NCBI RefSeq assembly: GCF_033239625.1
Contig: NZ_BTCK01000029.1
Coordinates: 23,144 to 87,143 of the forward strand
DNA length: 64,000 bases
Direction of reading: 5' to 3'
DNA from: Paenibacillus_T sp033239625
Lineage (GTDB): Bacteria > Bacillota > Bacilli > Paenibacillales > Paenibacillaceae
Position numbers and translations under genes: made by a program. The notes below the pieces were generated by a model. That model made no database searches. It saw only the letters and a program-made list of their open reading frames with translations, and was not told the DNA's origin. This document shows positions 52,171 to 61,290 of the stretch, piece after piece. How positions within the stretch are numbered: the stretch's first letter is position 1; each line of letters begins with the position of its first letter.

Positions 52171-52479
52171 TCACTGCTGAAGCCGCTCCTCTACCGATCG
52201 GAGTTTCTGTTCCATCGTCCCCTTCTTGTCCCTGCGGTCGTCGATCGTAATAGAAGTCGATACCCGCATGGCGCCGTTCTCGAACGGCACTTCATGCAAA
52301 CGACGAACGATTGCAAGCAGCTCGTCCAACTCTCCTTCAATGATGGTGCTCATCGGCGTGAGCTGATATTGGATCGTCCCCTCCGCTTGTTCGAGCACTC
52401 GAATCACGTCTGCGACATAGGCGCCGACGCTTGGCGTACCTGTGCCGAGCGGTACGATGGTTACTTGTACGATTGCCAT
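52171..52479 (-). CDS. Thiamine-binding protein family (MTH1187/YqgV)
   Basis: A 102-residue UPF0045 protein: VQVTIVPLGTGTPSVGAYVADVIRVLEQ, YQLTPMSTIIEGELDELLAIVRRLHEVPFENGAMRVSTSITIDDRRDK. Known relatives bind thiamine as oligomers. GAGGGGGGA precedes ATG. It ends 3 bp before the ArsR -35 box and is a separate unit. Confidence 0.88.
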   Translation of the reverse strand: MAIVQVTIVPLGTGTPSVGAYVADVIRVLEQAEGTIQYQLTPMSTIIEGELDELLAIVRRLHEVPFENGAMRVSTSITIDDRRDKKGTMEQKLRSVEERLQQ

Positions 52480-52657
52480 TATGTAATCCCCCCTCGTGAT
52501 AATTGTCCTTCAGTTGATTGTAACGCTTCACAGACCTGCTTTGCCAGTTGCTAACCGTATACAACGAATCTGTGATAGCTGATTGAACCCATACCATTCA
52601 TTTGTCCATCTAAATCAACATTAACAGCGTTTATAACACAGCGAGTCTCAATAAATA

Positions 52658-52685
52658 AACCCTGACTTATCATGAAGTCAGGGTT
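52658..52685 (-). terminator. Terminator of anti-sigma gene
   Basis: AACCCTGACTT (52658-52668) pairs with AAGTCAGGGTT (52675-52685), followed on the minus strand by TATTTATT. Confidence 0.8.
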
Positions 52686-52712
52686 ATCCACAATGGGCAA
52701 ACTCAATTATAG

Positions 52713-53726
52713 TTATTTCGCTTCGAGCACATCCACCGCCAGATCAACAAGCGCTTGCTTAGTAAGCTGGCTGTTCTCGCTATCGTAGATCTCAAAGTAG
52801 AGATGATTAGCCTCGTCCATCCATCCGAGCCGATGTTTCATTTGGAATGTCTGTCGGCTCTTCTCATTCAGATCGATGTAGTAAGCTTCCACGCCGTTAA
52901 GTGTGATCTTCTCCGCTGAATCCGAATCGTTCTGGATAATTGTCGTCAGCGTGGTGGCCGGATCATAGGCACGCACGGAAACGGTGATCTGATCTTCGCC
53001 GTTCGTATATCGAGCTAGTGTGAAACCCGCTTTATTCCATTCCATCTTCTGTACGAATACTTTGTTTTCGATCGTAGAAGAGTTTGCTTCCGCGACCAAT
53101 TCGTTTGTAATCGCTTGATAGTTCTGGTCATGCAACAGCGATGGGAACATGTCCGAAGGATACACATAACCGTAATCGAACTGATAACCAGCGGGTAACG
53201 CTGTAACCGGCTGCAGCGCAGGTGCTGACGTTCGGCTGATTTCATCCTGCAGGCTGCTGAAGCTTTTGAATTGCTGTTCCTTATAAGTAAATTTGACCGG
53301 GTTCGATTGGTCCATTTGCTTGATGAAGTCGTCTTTCACATAATAGGCGGCGTAATCGCCTGGTTGCAGCTGATCTTGTACTTGCGTCACATACTCCGAC
53401 AACAGCGCTGTATACTTCTCTGACGTTTCTCCTGCTTGTCCCGTCTTCATAACGACTTCGCCTTTGCTATTGCGGAACTCCAAATATTGCGTCGCGGCAT
53501 AGGCTGTTACCGACGCGCCCAGCACAAGGATTATTGCCATCGCAGGGACAGCCGCACGTGGACGCATACGTAACGACGGCGCTCGGAGCGACTTGCGCTC
53601 AACTGTTCGGTAGATGCGGTCCATCACCTGCTTGGAAATATCAAACGACTGGAGCGTCGCAGCTTGGTCGTTCATCAGTTCCATTGCTTTCAGGTCGGCT
53701 TGGTTGCGGTCTTGTACGGTATGCAT
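52713..53726 (-). CDS. Membrane anti-sigma factor (DUF4367-type)
   Basis: A 337-residue single-pass membrane protein: cytoplasmic N-terminal part (1-60, no HxxxCxxC zinc motif seen), a membrane helix at about 62-82 (AVPAMAIILVLGASVTAYAA), and a large extracellular part with DUF4367-like C-terminal (about 230-335, EKITLNGVEAYYIDLNEKSRQTFQMKHRLGWMDEANHLYFEIY). GGAGGACGAAGT precedes ATG; it overlaps the sigma gene by 37 nt, so the two are coupled. It presumably sequesters the ECF factor until an envelope signal. Confidence 0.8.
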   Translation of the reverse strand: MHTVQDRNQADLKAMELMNDQAATLQSFDISKQVMDRIYRTVERKSLRAPSLRMRPRAAVPAMAIILVLGASVTAYAATQYLEFRNSKGEVVMKTGQAGETSEKYTALLSEYVTQVQDQLQPGDYAAYYVKDDFIKQMDQSNPVKFTYKEQQFKSFSSLQDEISRTSAPALQPVTALPAGYQFDYGYVYPSDMFPSLLHDQNYQAITNELVAEANSSTIENKVFVQKMEWNKAGFTLARYTNGEDQITVSVRAYDPATTLTTIIQNDSDSAEKITLNGVEAYYIDLNEKSRQTFQMKHRLGWMDEANHLYFEIYDSENSQLTKQALVDLAVDVLEAK

Positions 53727-54274
53727 ACTTCGTCCTCCTCCAAATTGTTCATCGTGGTTCTAAGCTTCGCGATGGTTCGACTGTACTTCTTCTTCACAGC
53801 TTCCATATTCTTGTTCATGATGTCACCGATTTCGCTAAATGACTTTTCTTCAAATATCCGCAGTACGAGCAAGCTGCGTTCTTCTGCAGATAGCTTCTCT
53901 AACGCAACGCTGAGCGGTCTGCTGAATAAGCCGTGTTCCACTACCTGCTCGGCGCTGTCTGCGGTCTTATGGGTCTTGAACAGACCCAGCAGCATTTTAT
54001 GCTGAAGCTTCTTGCGGTGAAGAATGTTGAGACAGTGATGATAGGCGATTTTGTACAACCAAGATGAGAAGGTTACCGAAGACTTATACATGTGAATCTT
54101 CTCGAAAGCTTTCACGAGAATGTCTTGTACAGCATCTTCCGCCTCCACTCTGCTGCCTAACAGCCGCCAACAGTAAATGAAAATCGGTTGTTGGAACTTA
54201 ACGACAATGTAATGATAGCTGTGAATCTCACCGGCCTGCACCTGCTTGATTCTGAATTCGATATCCTCATCCAT
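53690..54274 (-). CDS. ECF-type RNA polymerase sigma factor
   Basis: A protein of about 194 residues. Region 2 includes YCWRLLGSRVEAEDAVQDILVKAFEKIHMYKSSVTFSSWLYKIAYHHCLNILHRKK; region 4 includes LEKLSAEERSLLVLRIFEEKSFSEIGDIMNKNMEAVKKKYSRTIAKLR. GTG 54274-region: GGAGGT precedes an in-frame GTG 54286 by 1 nt and ATG 54274 by 12 nt; ATG is taken. Partner is the overlapping membrane anti-sigma factor. Confidence 0.92.
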   Translation of the reverse strand: MDEDIEFRIKQVQAGEIHSYHYIVVKFQQPIFIYCWRLLGSRVEAEDAVQDILVKAFEKIHMYKSSVTFSSWLYKIAYHHCLNILHRKKLQHKMLLGLFKTHKTADSAEQVVEHGLFSRPLSVALEKLSAEERSLLVLRIFEEKSFSEIGDIMNKNMEAVKKKYSRTIAKLRTTMNNLEEDEVCIPYKTATKPT

Positions 54275-54483
54275 TGGAATGTTCACACCTCCTTAGCTGT
54301 CGGATGGAATATGCCTATGTAACAATCGAGTACGATCGAAAGGGACAATTTTATAGAAAAAGTTTCGTAGAATTAGAGACTGAGGTGGATTCTAACAATT
54401 ATTCGGGGATTAATCTACGTAATAAGCATCCATCGCGTTGAATGGAACGCATCGAGTGAAATCGGTTTTGAAAAGTAACACCA

Positions 54484-54531
54484 AACAAACAACCAGCCGC
54501 CGGCATTCGCGCCTGCGGCTGGTTGTTTGTT
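54484..54531 (-). terminator. Terminator of the dpaL operon
   Basis: A 17-bp perfect stem pairs AACAAACAACCAGCCGC (54484-54500) with GCGGCTGGTTGTTTGTT (54515-54531), overlapping the dpaL stop. Minus-strand continuation TTGGTG. Confidence 0.8.
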
Positions 54532-55756
54532 ATGCTCTGGCGAAACTTGGGAACATGCCGTCCCAGACGACGTCCCGATAACGAGCAGGATCGGTATCTC
54601 CTTCCGTGCTGACGAGCAGAACATGCGAATTGGCATGAAGTCCGATTCGGTCTTTCGCTTCCGCTAATGCCGGATCCGTCATCAGTTGATCAAGCAGTCC
54701 CGCTGTGACAGCGCCCGACTCGCCCGAGATAACGACGGGATCGTCGCCCAGCGGATTGCCCAGCATCCGCATGCCTTTGGCTGCGACCGTGTCCGGGCAG
54801 GACACGTACAGATCCCCGTAATCCTGCAGCAGCTCCCATGCGGCTGGGTTAGGCTCGCCGCAAGCAAGGCCCGCCATAATCGTATCCATCGATCCGGTAA
54901 CGATCTGAAGTTTCCCTGCTCTTGCTGACCGGTAGAGGCAGTCAGCCTTATTCGGCTCGACAATGACGATCGCAGGACGCTCGCTTCCATAGACCGATGC
55001 GAACAATGCGGTTACAGCGCCGGCGAACGATCCAACGCCTGCCTGCAGCAGCACATGCGTCGGTTTATCGACGCCAAGCGCACGCAGCTGCTCGATCGCC
55101 TCTATCGCTAATGTCGAGTAGCCCTGCATGATCCATTCCGGAATGGCCTCGTACCCTTCCCATGCAGTATCCTGAACGACAACCCAGCCATGCTCATCCG
55201 CCATTCGAGCGGCATGACGGACGCATTCATCGTAATTCCACTGCATGATCTCGGCTTCCGCGCCAGCGGCGCGAATAGCTTCCAGCCGCGTCGGCGACGA
55301 ACCTTGCGGCATGTAGACGACCGACCGTTGTCCAAGCTGCGATGCCGCCCAAGCTACGCCTCGCCCATGATTGCCATCCGTTGCGGTAACGAATGTTATC
55401 TCGCCGAGACGCTGCCGTATATCGGGCGACCGAAGTCGTTCGAACGATAAGTCGCCGATATCCATATCCAGTCTGTCGGCTAGATAACGTCCGATCGCAT
55501 AAGCGCCGCCAAGCACTTTGAACGCGTTCAATCCGAACCGGTACGACTCGTCCTTGACGTACACGCCTCCGATTCCCCAGTGCTCGGCTAATCTCGGCAG
55601 AGAGGCAAGCGGCGTCTCCTCATAGCAGTCGAACGTCTGATGGAACGTACGAGCGCGATTCGCTTCTTTCCAAGTGAAACGGTCCAATGACGCCAATGTC
55701 TCCTTAGATTGCACGCTTTCGTTGTATTTCCAATCTATTGTACCGGTTTCTGTCAT
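54530..55756 (-). CDS. dpaL: Diaminopropionate ammonia-lyase
   Basis: A 408-residue PLP enzyme (YgeX type) converting 2,3-diaminopropionate (D or L, also D-serine) to pyruvate and ammonia. K80 in RFGLNAFKVLGG is the Schiff-base lysine; FVTATDGNHGRGVAWAA is the phosphate/carboxylate site; LLQAGVGSFAGAVTALF the PLP-phosphate loop. ATG 55756 with AAGGAGAG upstream is preferred; the open frame begins 55 codons earlier but that part is unrelated. Last gene of the operon, after YgeY and the ABC transporter. Confidence 0.93.
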   Translation of the reverse strand: MTETGTIDWKYNESVQSKETLASLDRFTWKEANRARTFHQTFDCYEETPLASLPRLAEHWGIGGVYVKDESYRFGLNAFKVLGGAYAIGRYLADRLDMDIGDLSFERLRSPDIRQRLGEITFVTATDGNHGRGVAWAASQLGQRSVVYMPQGSSPTRLEAIRAAGAEAEIMQWNYDECVRHAARMADEHGWVVVQDTAWEGYEAIPEWIMQGYSTLAIEAIEQLRALGVDKPTHVLLQAGVGSFAGAVTALFASVYGSERPAIVIVEPNKADCLYRSARAGKLQIVTGSMDTIMAGLACGEPNPAAWELLQDYGDLYVSCPDTVAAKGMRMLGNPLGDDPVVISGESGAVTAGLLDQLMTDPALAEAKDRIGLHANSHVLLVSTEGDTDPARYRDVVWDGMFPSFARA

Positions 55757-55799
55757 CCAATCTCTCTCCTTGCCTATAACCGTGTTGTCTGCGTCGTGT

Positions 55800-57002
55800 C
55801 TACTGCCCGGCGATGTATGATGCAATCGCATAGTAGCCTTCTGCCGCCTTCTCAAGCTGCTCCAGTTCGATGTATTCATCGACGATATGAGCGACATGCT
55901 CGTAAGACGGGCCATATCCAATCGTCGGGATGCCTGCAGTGCCAGCCGAGAAGCTTCCGTTCGTGCAGAAGCTGTACACGCCTATTGCCGGATCTTGCCC
56001 GATGCCGCGAAGCGCTTGCAGCGCTCGATCCACCCAAGCGTCGTCTTCCGAAGCCAACCATGCGGGGAAGAAGCGCTCGCCGCCCAGCACCGCGCCGGTA
56101 TAACATTCCAGCTCCGCCTTCGCGATGGTCACTTCATACGAGCCTTCTTCCGGCAGCAAACGCTTGTATTGATCCGTTACGAATGCCGAATTTTCGCCGA
56201 CGAGCAGTCGTCGATCGATTGTAATTTCGCACCGATCCGGTACGACCGAAGCGCCAGGGTATGGCGATGAGATGATATCGGTGACGACCGAAATCCCTTT
56301 GCCAAGCGCCGCATGCTCCGTTGGCTTCATCGAAGTCAACGCCGTAATAACTGGTGTCATTGCATATACAGCGTTAATGCCGACGTCCGGGTTGGACGAG
56401 TGCGCGGAACGGCCATGCGCAACGATGGATACTTCTGCACGGCCGCGTTGTCCTACATTCAGCTTCAGTCCCGTAGCTTCCATGATTACAACAAGGTCGG
56501 GCTTAACGGTCTCCAGCACCTTGCAAAGCGCGACGCCCTCGAACACTTCCTCGAAGACAGTGCCCGATACATACAGATCGCCCTTCGGACGCACGCCGGT
56601 CCTTCTAGCTTCTCGCGCGATTTCGCCTACTGCGAGCACAGCTGCGGCCACTGACGCCTTCATATCGGACGTTCCCCGACCATACATAACCCCATCGACA
56701 ATTTCCCCGCCGAACGGGTCATGCGTCCATTTCTCGGGACTGTTGACCGGCACGGTGTCGATATGACCATCGAATAATACGGAAGCTCCGCCGCCGCTGC
56801 CCTGCACTTTGCCGATTACGCTGCCGTAAGCATCGATCCATACGTCGTCATAGCCGAGTTCCAGCATCTGTTGTTTGATGATCAGCGCTGCTTCCTGCTC
56901 TTCTCCCGACAGACTCTTCGCCTGAATCAGCCGCTGCGTTAGCGCAATCAGCTCCTCTCGGTTCACCTTCGCGACATCGTTCGTTTCGTTATACGTTGTC
57001 AT
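55800..57002 (-). CDS. ygeY: YgeY-type M20 family metallohydrolase
   Basis: A 400-residue dinuclear metal amidohydrolase/peptidase of the ArgE/DapE group: DGHIDTVPV metal motif, GRGTSDMKASVAAAV with Asp and Lys, VFEEVFEG with the catalytic Glu, and HGRSAHSSNPDVGINAVY. Genes of this subfamily regularly accompany diaminopropionate ammonia-lyase (ygeX-ygeY). It probably releases an amino acid from an acylated or carbamoylated precursor. Confidence 0.87.
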   Translation of the reverse strand: MTTYNETNDVAKVNREELIALTQRLIQAKSLSGEEQEAALIIKQQMLELGYDDVWIDAYGSVIGKVQGSGGGASVLFDGHIDTVPVNSPEKWTHDPFGGEIVDGVMYGRGTSDMKASVAAAVLAVGEIAREARRTGVRPKGDLYVSGTVFEEVFEGVALCKVLETVKPDLVVIMEATGLKLNVGQRGRAEVSIVAHGRSAHSSNPDVGINAVYAMTPVITALTSMKPTEHAALGKGISVVTDIISSPYPGASVVPDRCEITIDRRLLVGENSAFVTDQYKRLLPEEGSYEVTIAKAELECYTGAVLGGERFFPAWLASEDDAWVDRALQALRGIGQDPAIGVYSFCTNGSFSAGTAGIPTIGYGPSYEHVAHIVDEYIELEQLEKAAEGYYAIASYIAGQ

Positions 57003-57030
57003 TCCTGCTCCCCCTTGCCTGCTAGTTCGT

Positions 57031-57753
57031 TTATTTCAATATCCGACTGAGAAAAGCTTGCGTCCGCGCATGCCGCGGCCGATCAAGCACCTGTTCAGGC
57101 GTGCCCGTCTCGATCACTTTGCCTTGATCCATGAAGACGATTCGATCGGCCACTTCGCGTGCGAAGCCGATTTCATGCGTGACGACGACCATCGACATCC
57201 CCTCGGCCGCAACTTCTTTCATGACGCTAAGCACCTCGCCGACCAGCTCGGGATCAAGCGCTGATGTTGGCTCGTCGAATAAAATCGCCTTCGGCTGCAT
57301 GGCGAGCGACCGAGCGATGGCAACGCGCTGCTGCTGTCCGCCGGACAGTTTGCCTGGATAAGCGCTTTCCTTGCCCGAGAGTCCAACCTTCGCAAGCAAA
57401 TCCGCGGCAAGTTCCCTCGCCTCTTGTTTCTTCATCCCTTTGACCCAGATCGGTCCCTCCATGACGTTCTCCAACGCCGTCCGATGCGGAAACAGATGAA
57501 ACCGCTGGAATACCATGCCGACCTCAAGGCGCAGCTTGCGCATCGCTTTGTCGCCTAACACGGACCTTCCTTCGTAGCGAATGTCCCCCGATTGAATCGT
57601 CTCCAAGCCGTTGATGCAGCGGAGAACGGTGCTTTTGCCAGAACCGCTAGGGCCTAGTATGACGACCTTCTCGCGCTTAGCGATCGATAGATCGATGTCG
57701 AACAACACTTGATGCTTTCCGTAGCTCTTGTTCACTTGATTAAGCTCGATCAT
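57031..57753 (-). CDS. Polar amino acid ABC transporter ATP-binding protein
   Basis: A 240-residue GlnQ-type ATPase: Walker A GPSGSGKST, Q-loop MVFQRFHLFPH, signature LSGGQQQRVA, Walker B AILFDEPTSALD, H-loop VVTHEI. It overlaps the permease gene by 14 nt. Forms one importer with the permease and the solute-binding lipoprotein. Confidence 0.95.
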   Translation of the reverse strand: MIELNQVNKSYGKHQVLFDIDLSIAKREKVVILGPSGSGKSTVLRCINGLETIQSGDIRYEGRSVLGDKAMRKLRLEVGMVFQRFHLFPHRTALENVMEGPIWVKGMKKQEARELAADLLAKVGLSGKESAYPGKLSGGQQQRVAIARSLAMQPKAILFDEPTSALDPELVGEVLSVMKEVAAEGMSMVVVTHEIGFAREVADRIVFMDQGKVIETGTPEQVLDRPRHARTQAFLSRILK

Positions 57754-58402
57754 GCGCGCTCATTCCTTTCTCCAGCTGCTTCGCTACAACCATCAAGATG
57801 CTAGTCATGATGAGATACATAATGGCGATCACCGTATAAACCTCGAAGCTTCGGAACGTCGATACGATGACCGATTCGCCCGTCCGGAACAGCTCTGTAA
57901 TCGTTACAAGCGATACCATCGAGGAGTTCTTGATCGTCATGATGAATTGATTGACGAGCGGCGGAATAATGACTTTGACCGCTTGCGGCCCGATGACTCG
58001 CAGCAGCGCAACCGACCGGGACATCCCGAGTGCGCTTGCGGCTTCCGATTGCCCGCGATCGACTGCCATCAAGCCCGACCGAACGATTTCCGTTGCGTAA
58101 GCGCCTGTGTTCAGCGCCATGCCGAGCACGCCGGCTTGGAACGGCTCCATCGTTATGCCCAGCTGCGGCAGACCGAAATATAAGATAAACAACTGAACGA
58201 GCAGCGGCGTTCCTCTGAAGATCCAAGTATATAAGTTCGCTATTGCCCGAAGCGGCCATATCGAGGATGTTTTGCACAAACCGCCGATCATGCCTAACAA
58301 TAGCCCTAACGCCAGCGACAACGCCGACAGTTTGACTGTCATCCACGCGCCTTCTAGAAACACCGGCATGAACGGCATTATGACTGAATAATCAAGCTTC
58401 AT
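57740..58402 (-). CDS. Polar amino acid ABC transporter permease
   Basis: A 220-residue HisM/GlnP-type permease with about five membrane helices and the EAA-loop EAASALGMSRSVALLRVIGPQAVKVIIPPLVNQ. ATG 58402 with GAGGGGGAG upstream is preferred over 58459. Confidence 0.93.
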   Translation of the reverse strand: MKLDYSVIMPFMPVFLEGAWMTVKLSALSLALGLLLGMIGGLCKTSSIWPLRAIANLYTWIFRGTPLLVQLFILYFGLPQLGITMEPFQAGVLGMALNTGAYATEIVRSGLMAVDRGQSEAASALGMSRSVALLRVIGPQAVKVIIPPLVNQFIMTIKNSSMVSLVTITELFRTGESVIVSTFRSFEVYTVIAIMYLIMTSILMVVAKQLEKGMSAHDRA

Positions 58403-58492
58403 ACTCTGCTCCCCCTCACCTGTCGTGCCCGAGATGGGGATGAATCGGTTCTCGCTCACGCCGATTCACTCCGCATCTTCATACATTGCCGC

Positions 58493-59326
58493 TTACTTGA
58501 GCCACTTCTCGTACATCGACTTCGCTTCTCCGCTTGCGTCCAACTCCTTGATCACATCGTTCGCCAGCTGCAGCAGCTCCGTGTCTCCCTGCTTCACGGC
58601 AAGGCCGAGTCCTGCTTCGGTGAACGGTTCGCCTACGATGGAGAGCTTCGCTTCAGCGTGCTGCTTGTTATAGCCAAGTTGGTTCAGATAGTCGTTAATG
58701 GCAGCATCGACGCGTCCCATTTGGAGATCGAGCAGGTAGTCCGTCGTATCTTTATACGAAACGATCTTGATGTCATAACCTTGCTCGATAAGCTCCTTAG
58801 CTGCCGTTTCGCTCGTAGCGCCTGCTTTGACGCCGACCTTCTTTCCCTTCAAATCCTCCAGGCTGTTGATCGACTCATCCCCTTCGCGTTTCACGAGCGA
58901 CATGCCGGTCTTCATATAGATCTCCGACATATCGACCGCCTTCTTGCGTTCATCCGTAATATACATTGCGGCGATCGCCATATCGGCTTGTCCGTTCTGA
59001 ATCGTCGGGATGAGAGCCGTGAACTGCATTTCCTTCCACTCCACCTGTACGCCCAGCTTGTCTGCGATTTTCTGTCCCAGATCGATGTCGTAGCCGACGA
59101 GTTTCTTCGTGTCTGCGTCGAGGTACTCGAACGGATAGTAGTCGCCGGTCGCAATGACGAGCTTGCCTTTCTCCTTGATGGCATCCAATCGGGATGCCGA
59201 CGCCGTTGTCGACTTATCGTCCGCGGCACCGGGAGCCGTCTCTTCTTTCTTGGAGCACCCGGCGACAACCAGCATAATAGCGACGAGCAGCAGCAGTGCG
59301 GACTTGAGCGTGTAAGAACGTTTCAT
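58493..59326 (-). CDS. Polar amino acid-binding lipoprotein
   Basis: A 277-residue solute-binding protein: signal peptide with lipobox VVAGC (Cys about residue 24), then an SBP_bac_3 domain with GYDIDLGQKIADKLG, AAMYITDERKKAVDMS, KKVGVKAGATSETAAKEL and DYLNQLGYN. AGGAGG precedes ATG. Specificity cannot be read, but operon partners suggest D-amino acids, diaminopropionate or N-acyl derivatives. Confidence 0.93.
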   Translation of the reverse strand: MKRSYTLKSALLLLVAIMLVVAGCSKKEETAPGAADDKSTTASASRLDAIKEKGKLVIATGDYYPFEYLDADTKKLVGYDIDLGQKIADKLGVQVEWKEMQFTALIPTIQNGQADMAIAAMYITDERKKAVDMSEIYMKTGMSLVKREGDESINSLEDLKGKKVGVKAGATSETAAKELIEQGYDIKIVSYKDTTDYLLDLQMGRVDAAINDYLNQLGYNKQHAEAKLSIVGEPFTEAGLGLAVKQGDTELLQLANDVIKELDASGEAKSMYEKWLK

Positions 59327-59384
59327 ATAGAAAGCCTCCTCGGATTTGGGTTAATAGTGGGTTGAGCGTCATTCGTTCAGTTGG

Positions 59385-60986
59385 TTAAATATCGTAACGT
59401 CTTCTGAGCACTTCCCCGGATGCCGCGCGGCGTTCTTGGTCACCGTCGACGGATACCTTGCCGTTGATAATAATCCAGCGAATGCCTTCCGAGTACGAAC
59501 GAGGCTTCTCGTAAGTTGCCGTATCGCGAATGGCTGCTTCGTTGAAGATGACCAAGTCGGCTCGCATGCCCTCTCGAATGATTCCGCGATCCGAGAAACC
59601 GATAATGCGCGCTGGCTGCGACGTCATGCGGCGAACCGATTCCTCAAGCGAGAACAGCTTGTCCTCTCGGGTGTATCGACCAAGCACCTTCGGGAACGAT
59701 CCGTATGCCCGCGGGTGCGGTTCGCCGCCAAGCAAGCCGTCGGTGCAAATCGTGCCGGCCGGATGCTGCATGATGAGCGATACGGAAGGCTCGTCCATGA
59801 CGAAATCAATCATACCGATCGCATTGCTTTCCTCGGCTATAAGGTCGAATGCGGTCTCGATCGGGTCGTTCCCCCGCTCTGCTGCTATGTCTGCAAGCGT
59901 ACGGCCGACGCAGGCTGCATTGGCTGCCGTCGCAACGGAAGTAATGACGATGCCATCCGGCCCTGCCCAGTTATACATGCTGTCCCAGCCTGGTACGCCG
60001 GTCGCCATCTCGGCGGCCATCCGCTTCCGCTGATCAGCCGACTTCAATCGCTCCAGCATGCTTGGCGTTCCGCCGTCATGCGCCCAAGACGGGAGTACTG
60101 CGCTCAGCATTGTGCTCCCTGCCGTATAAGGGTATTGGTCGAACGTAACCTCGATGCCGGCTTCTCTACCGCGATCCAGCTTGGCAAGCACTTCGGGCGT
60201 CTTATGCCAGTTCATTCGGCCGCATACCTTGAAGTGGGAGAAGTGGAGATGGACGCCGGTTCGTTCTGCAATGACGAGCAGCTCATCCATCGATTCGAGA
60301 ATTTCATCGCCTTCGCTGCGTTGGTGGACGATGAATGGCACGCCATATTCGGCTGCAACTGCGCATAAAGCTTCGATTTCGGCGTAATCGCCGTACATGC
60401 ATGGCAGATAGATCAACCCGCTCGATAATCCGCAAGCGCCTTGATCCAAACCCTGACGAAGCAGCACCGCCATCTCGTCGATCTGTTCCTTCGTCGCTGG
60501 TTTGTCATCCAAACCGACAATTTGCATTCGCAAGTTGCCATGCGGGACGAGGTACGCATAATTGCATTCAGGCTGAGCGGTTTCGATTTTGTTAAGGTAG
60601 CTGTCTACATCATGCCAGTCCCACTTAATATCCGGCGTTCCATCCAGACCGGACAGATTTCCTTTCCACCGGTCGATGTAATCTGCCGGAAGCGGTGCAG
60701 CCGAGATGCCGTCCTGGCCAAGAAGCTCTGTCGTAATGCCTTGTCGCAGCTTGGCGGGTATCGTTCCGGATGCGAGTACGAATAGATCGGAGTGGCTGTG
60801 CATGTCGATGAATCCAGGCGTTACGATGAGGCCCGAAGCATCAATCGTCTCGTCAGCGGATGCGCCGCTCAGTCTTCCGATTCGTTCAATGCGAGCTCCT
60901 TTAATGCCGAGATCGGCGTAATACCAAGGGCTTCCTGTGCCGTCGACAACTTTCGCATTTCGTACAATGAGGTCATAATGTCCCAT
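59385..60986 (-). CDS. N-acyl-D-amino-acid deacylase-like amidohydrolase
   Basis: A protein of about 533 residues. Metal motif DMHSHSD, VHQRSEG, HFKVCGR and late Asp region match the D-aminoacylase group (N-acyl-D-amino acids to D-amino acids). The position usually occupied by a bridging Cys (GNCG) reads GQDG, as in a Firmicutes subgroup, so substrate may differ. ATG 60986 with AAGGAG upstream is preferred. First gene of the six-gene operon reading towards dpaL. Confidence 0.85.
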   Translation of the reverse strand: MGHYDLIVRNAKVVDGTGSPWYYADLGIKGARIERIGRLSGASADETIDASGLIVTPGFIDMHSHSDLFVLASGTIPAKLRQGITTELLGQDGISAAPLPADYIDRWKGNLSGLDGTPDIKWDWHDVDSYLNKIETAQPECNYAYLVPHGNLRMQIVGLDDKPATKEQIDEMAVLLRQGLDQGACGLSSGLIYLPCMYGDYAEIEALCAVAAEYGVPFIVHQRSEGDEILESMDELLVIAERTGVHLHFSHFKVCGRMNWHKTPEVLAKLDRGREAGIEVTFDQYPYTAGSTMLSAVLPSWAHDGGTPSMLERLKSADQRKRMAAEMATGVPGWDSMYNWAGPDGIVITSVATAANAACVGRTLADIAAERGNDPIETAFDLIAEESNAIGMIDFVMDEPSVSLIMQHPAGTICTDGLLGGEPHPRAYGSFPKVLGRYTREDKLFSLEESVRRMTSQPARIIGFSDRGIIREGMRADLVIFNEAAIRDTATYEKPRSYSEGIRWIIINGKVSVDGDQERRAASGEVLRRRYDI

Positions 60987-61058
60987 TCTTCTATCCACTC
61001 CTTCGTAATAGGGAACGGCGCGCTTCGTTAGCCGCACCGATGCAAGCTTGCGAATCGA

Positions 61059-61142
61059 AACACTTAATTGGTAAATGCTAGCGATTGATAATAAGAACGT
61101 AACACTTAAGTAAACGTTATGTCGTTTATGTGTTAAGTTATC
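61059..61142. repeat. AACACTTAA repeats in operon promoter region
   Basis: AACACTTAA occurs at 61060-61068 and 61101-61109, and a related inverted form (TGTTAAGTTA) at 61131-61140. The spacing suits a regulator array before the D-aminoacylase-like gene. No TGGCAC-N5-TTGC sigma-54 promoter was found in the gap. Confidence 0.5.
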
Positions 61143-61244
61143 TTACATAACTAAGGATAAACAGTAACATCTATTTGAACAAGTATCATATTGAGACTAT
61201 CGTTCGTCACAGTAAGGCGTTAATATCGCATTTTTCTGACAAAA

Positions 61245-61287
61245 CAAAAAAGAGTATCAAATTGAGACGAGTCCCAATTTGATACTC
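61245..61287 (-). terminator. Terminator of YgeV-like regulator gene
   Basis: GAGTATCAAATTGAGAC (61252-61268) pairs with GTCCCAATTTGATACTC (61271-61287) with one mismatch, followed on the minus strand by TTTTTTG. Confidence 0.85.
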
Positions 61288-61290
61288 TCG

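Noticed and set aside
61021..61290. Sigma-54 promoter upstream of the D-aminoacylase-like gene
   Set aside because: No TGGCAC-N5-TTGC match or acceptable variant was found on the minus strand, in line with the missing GAFTGA loop.
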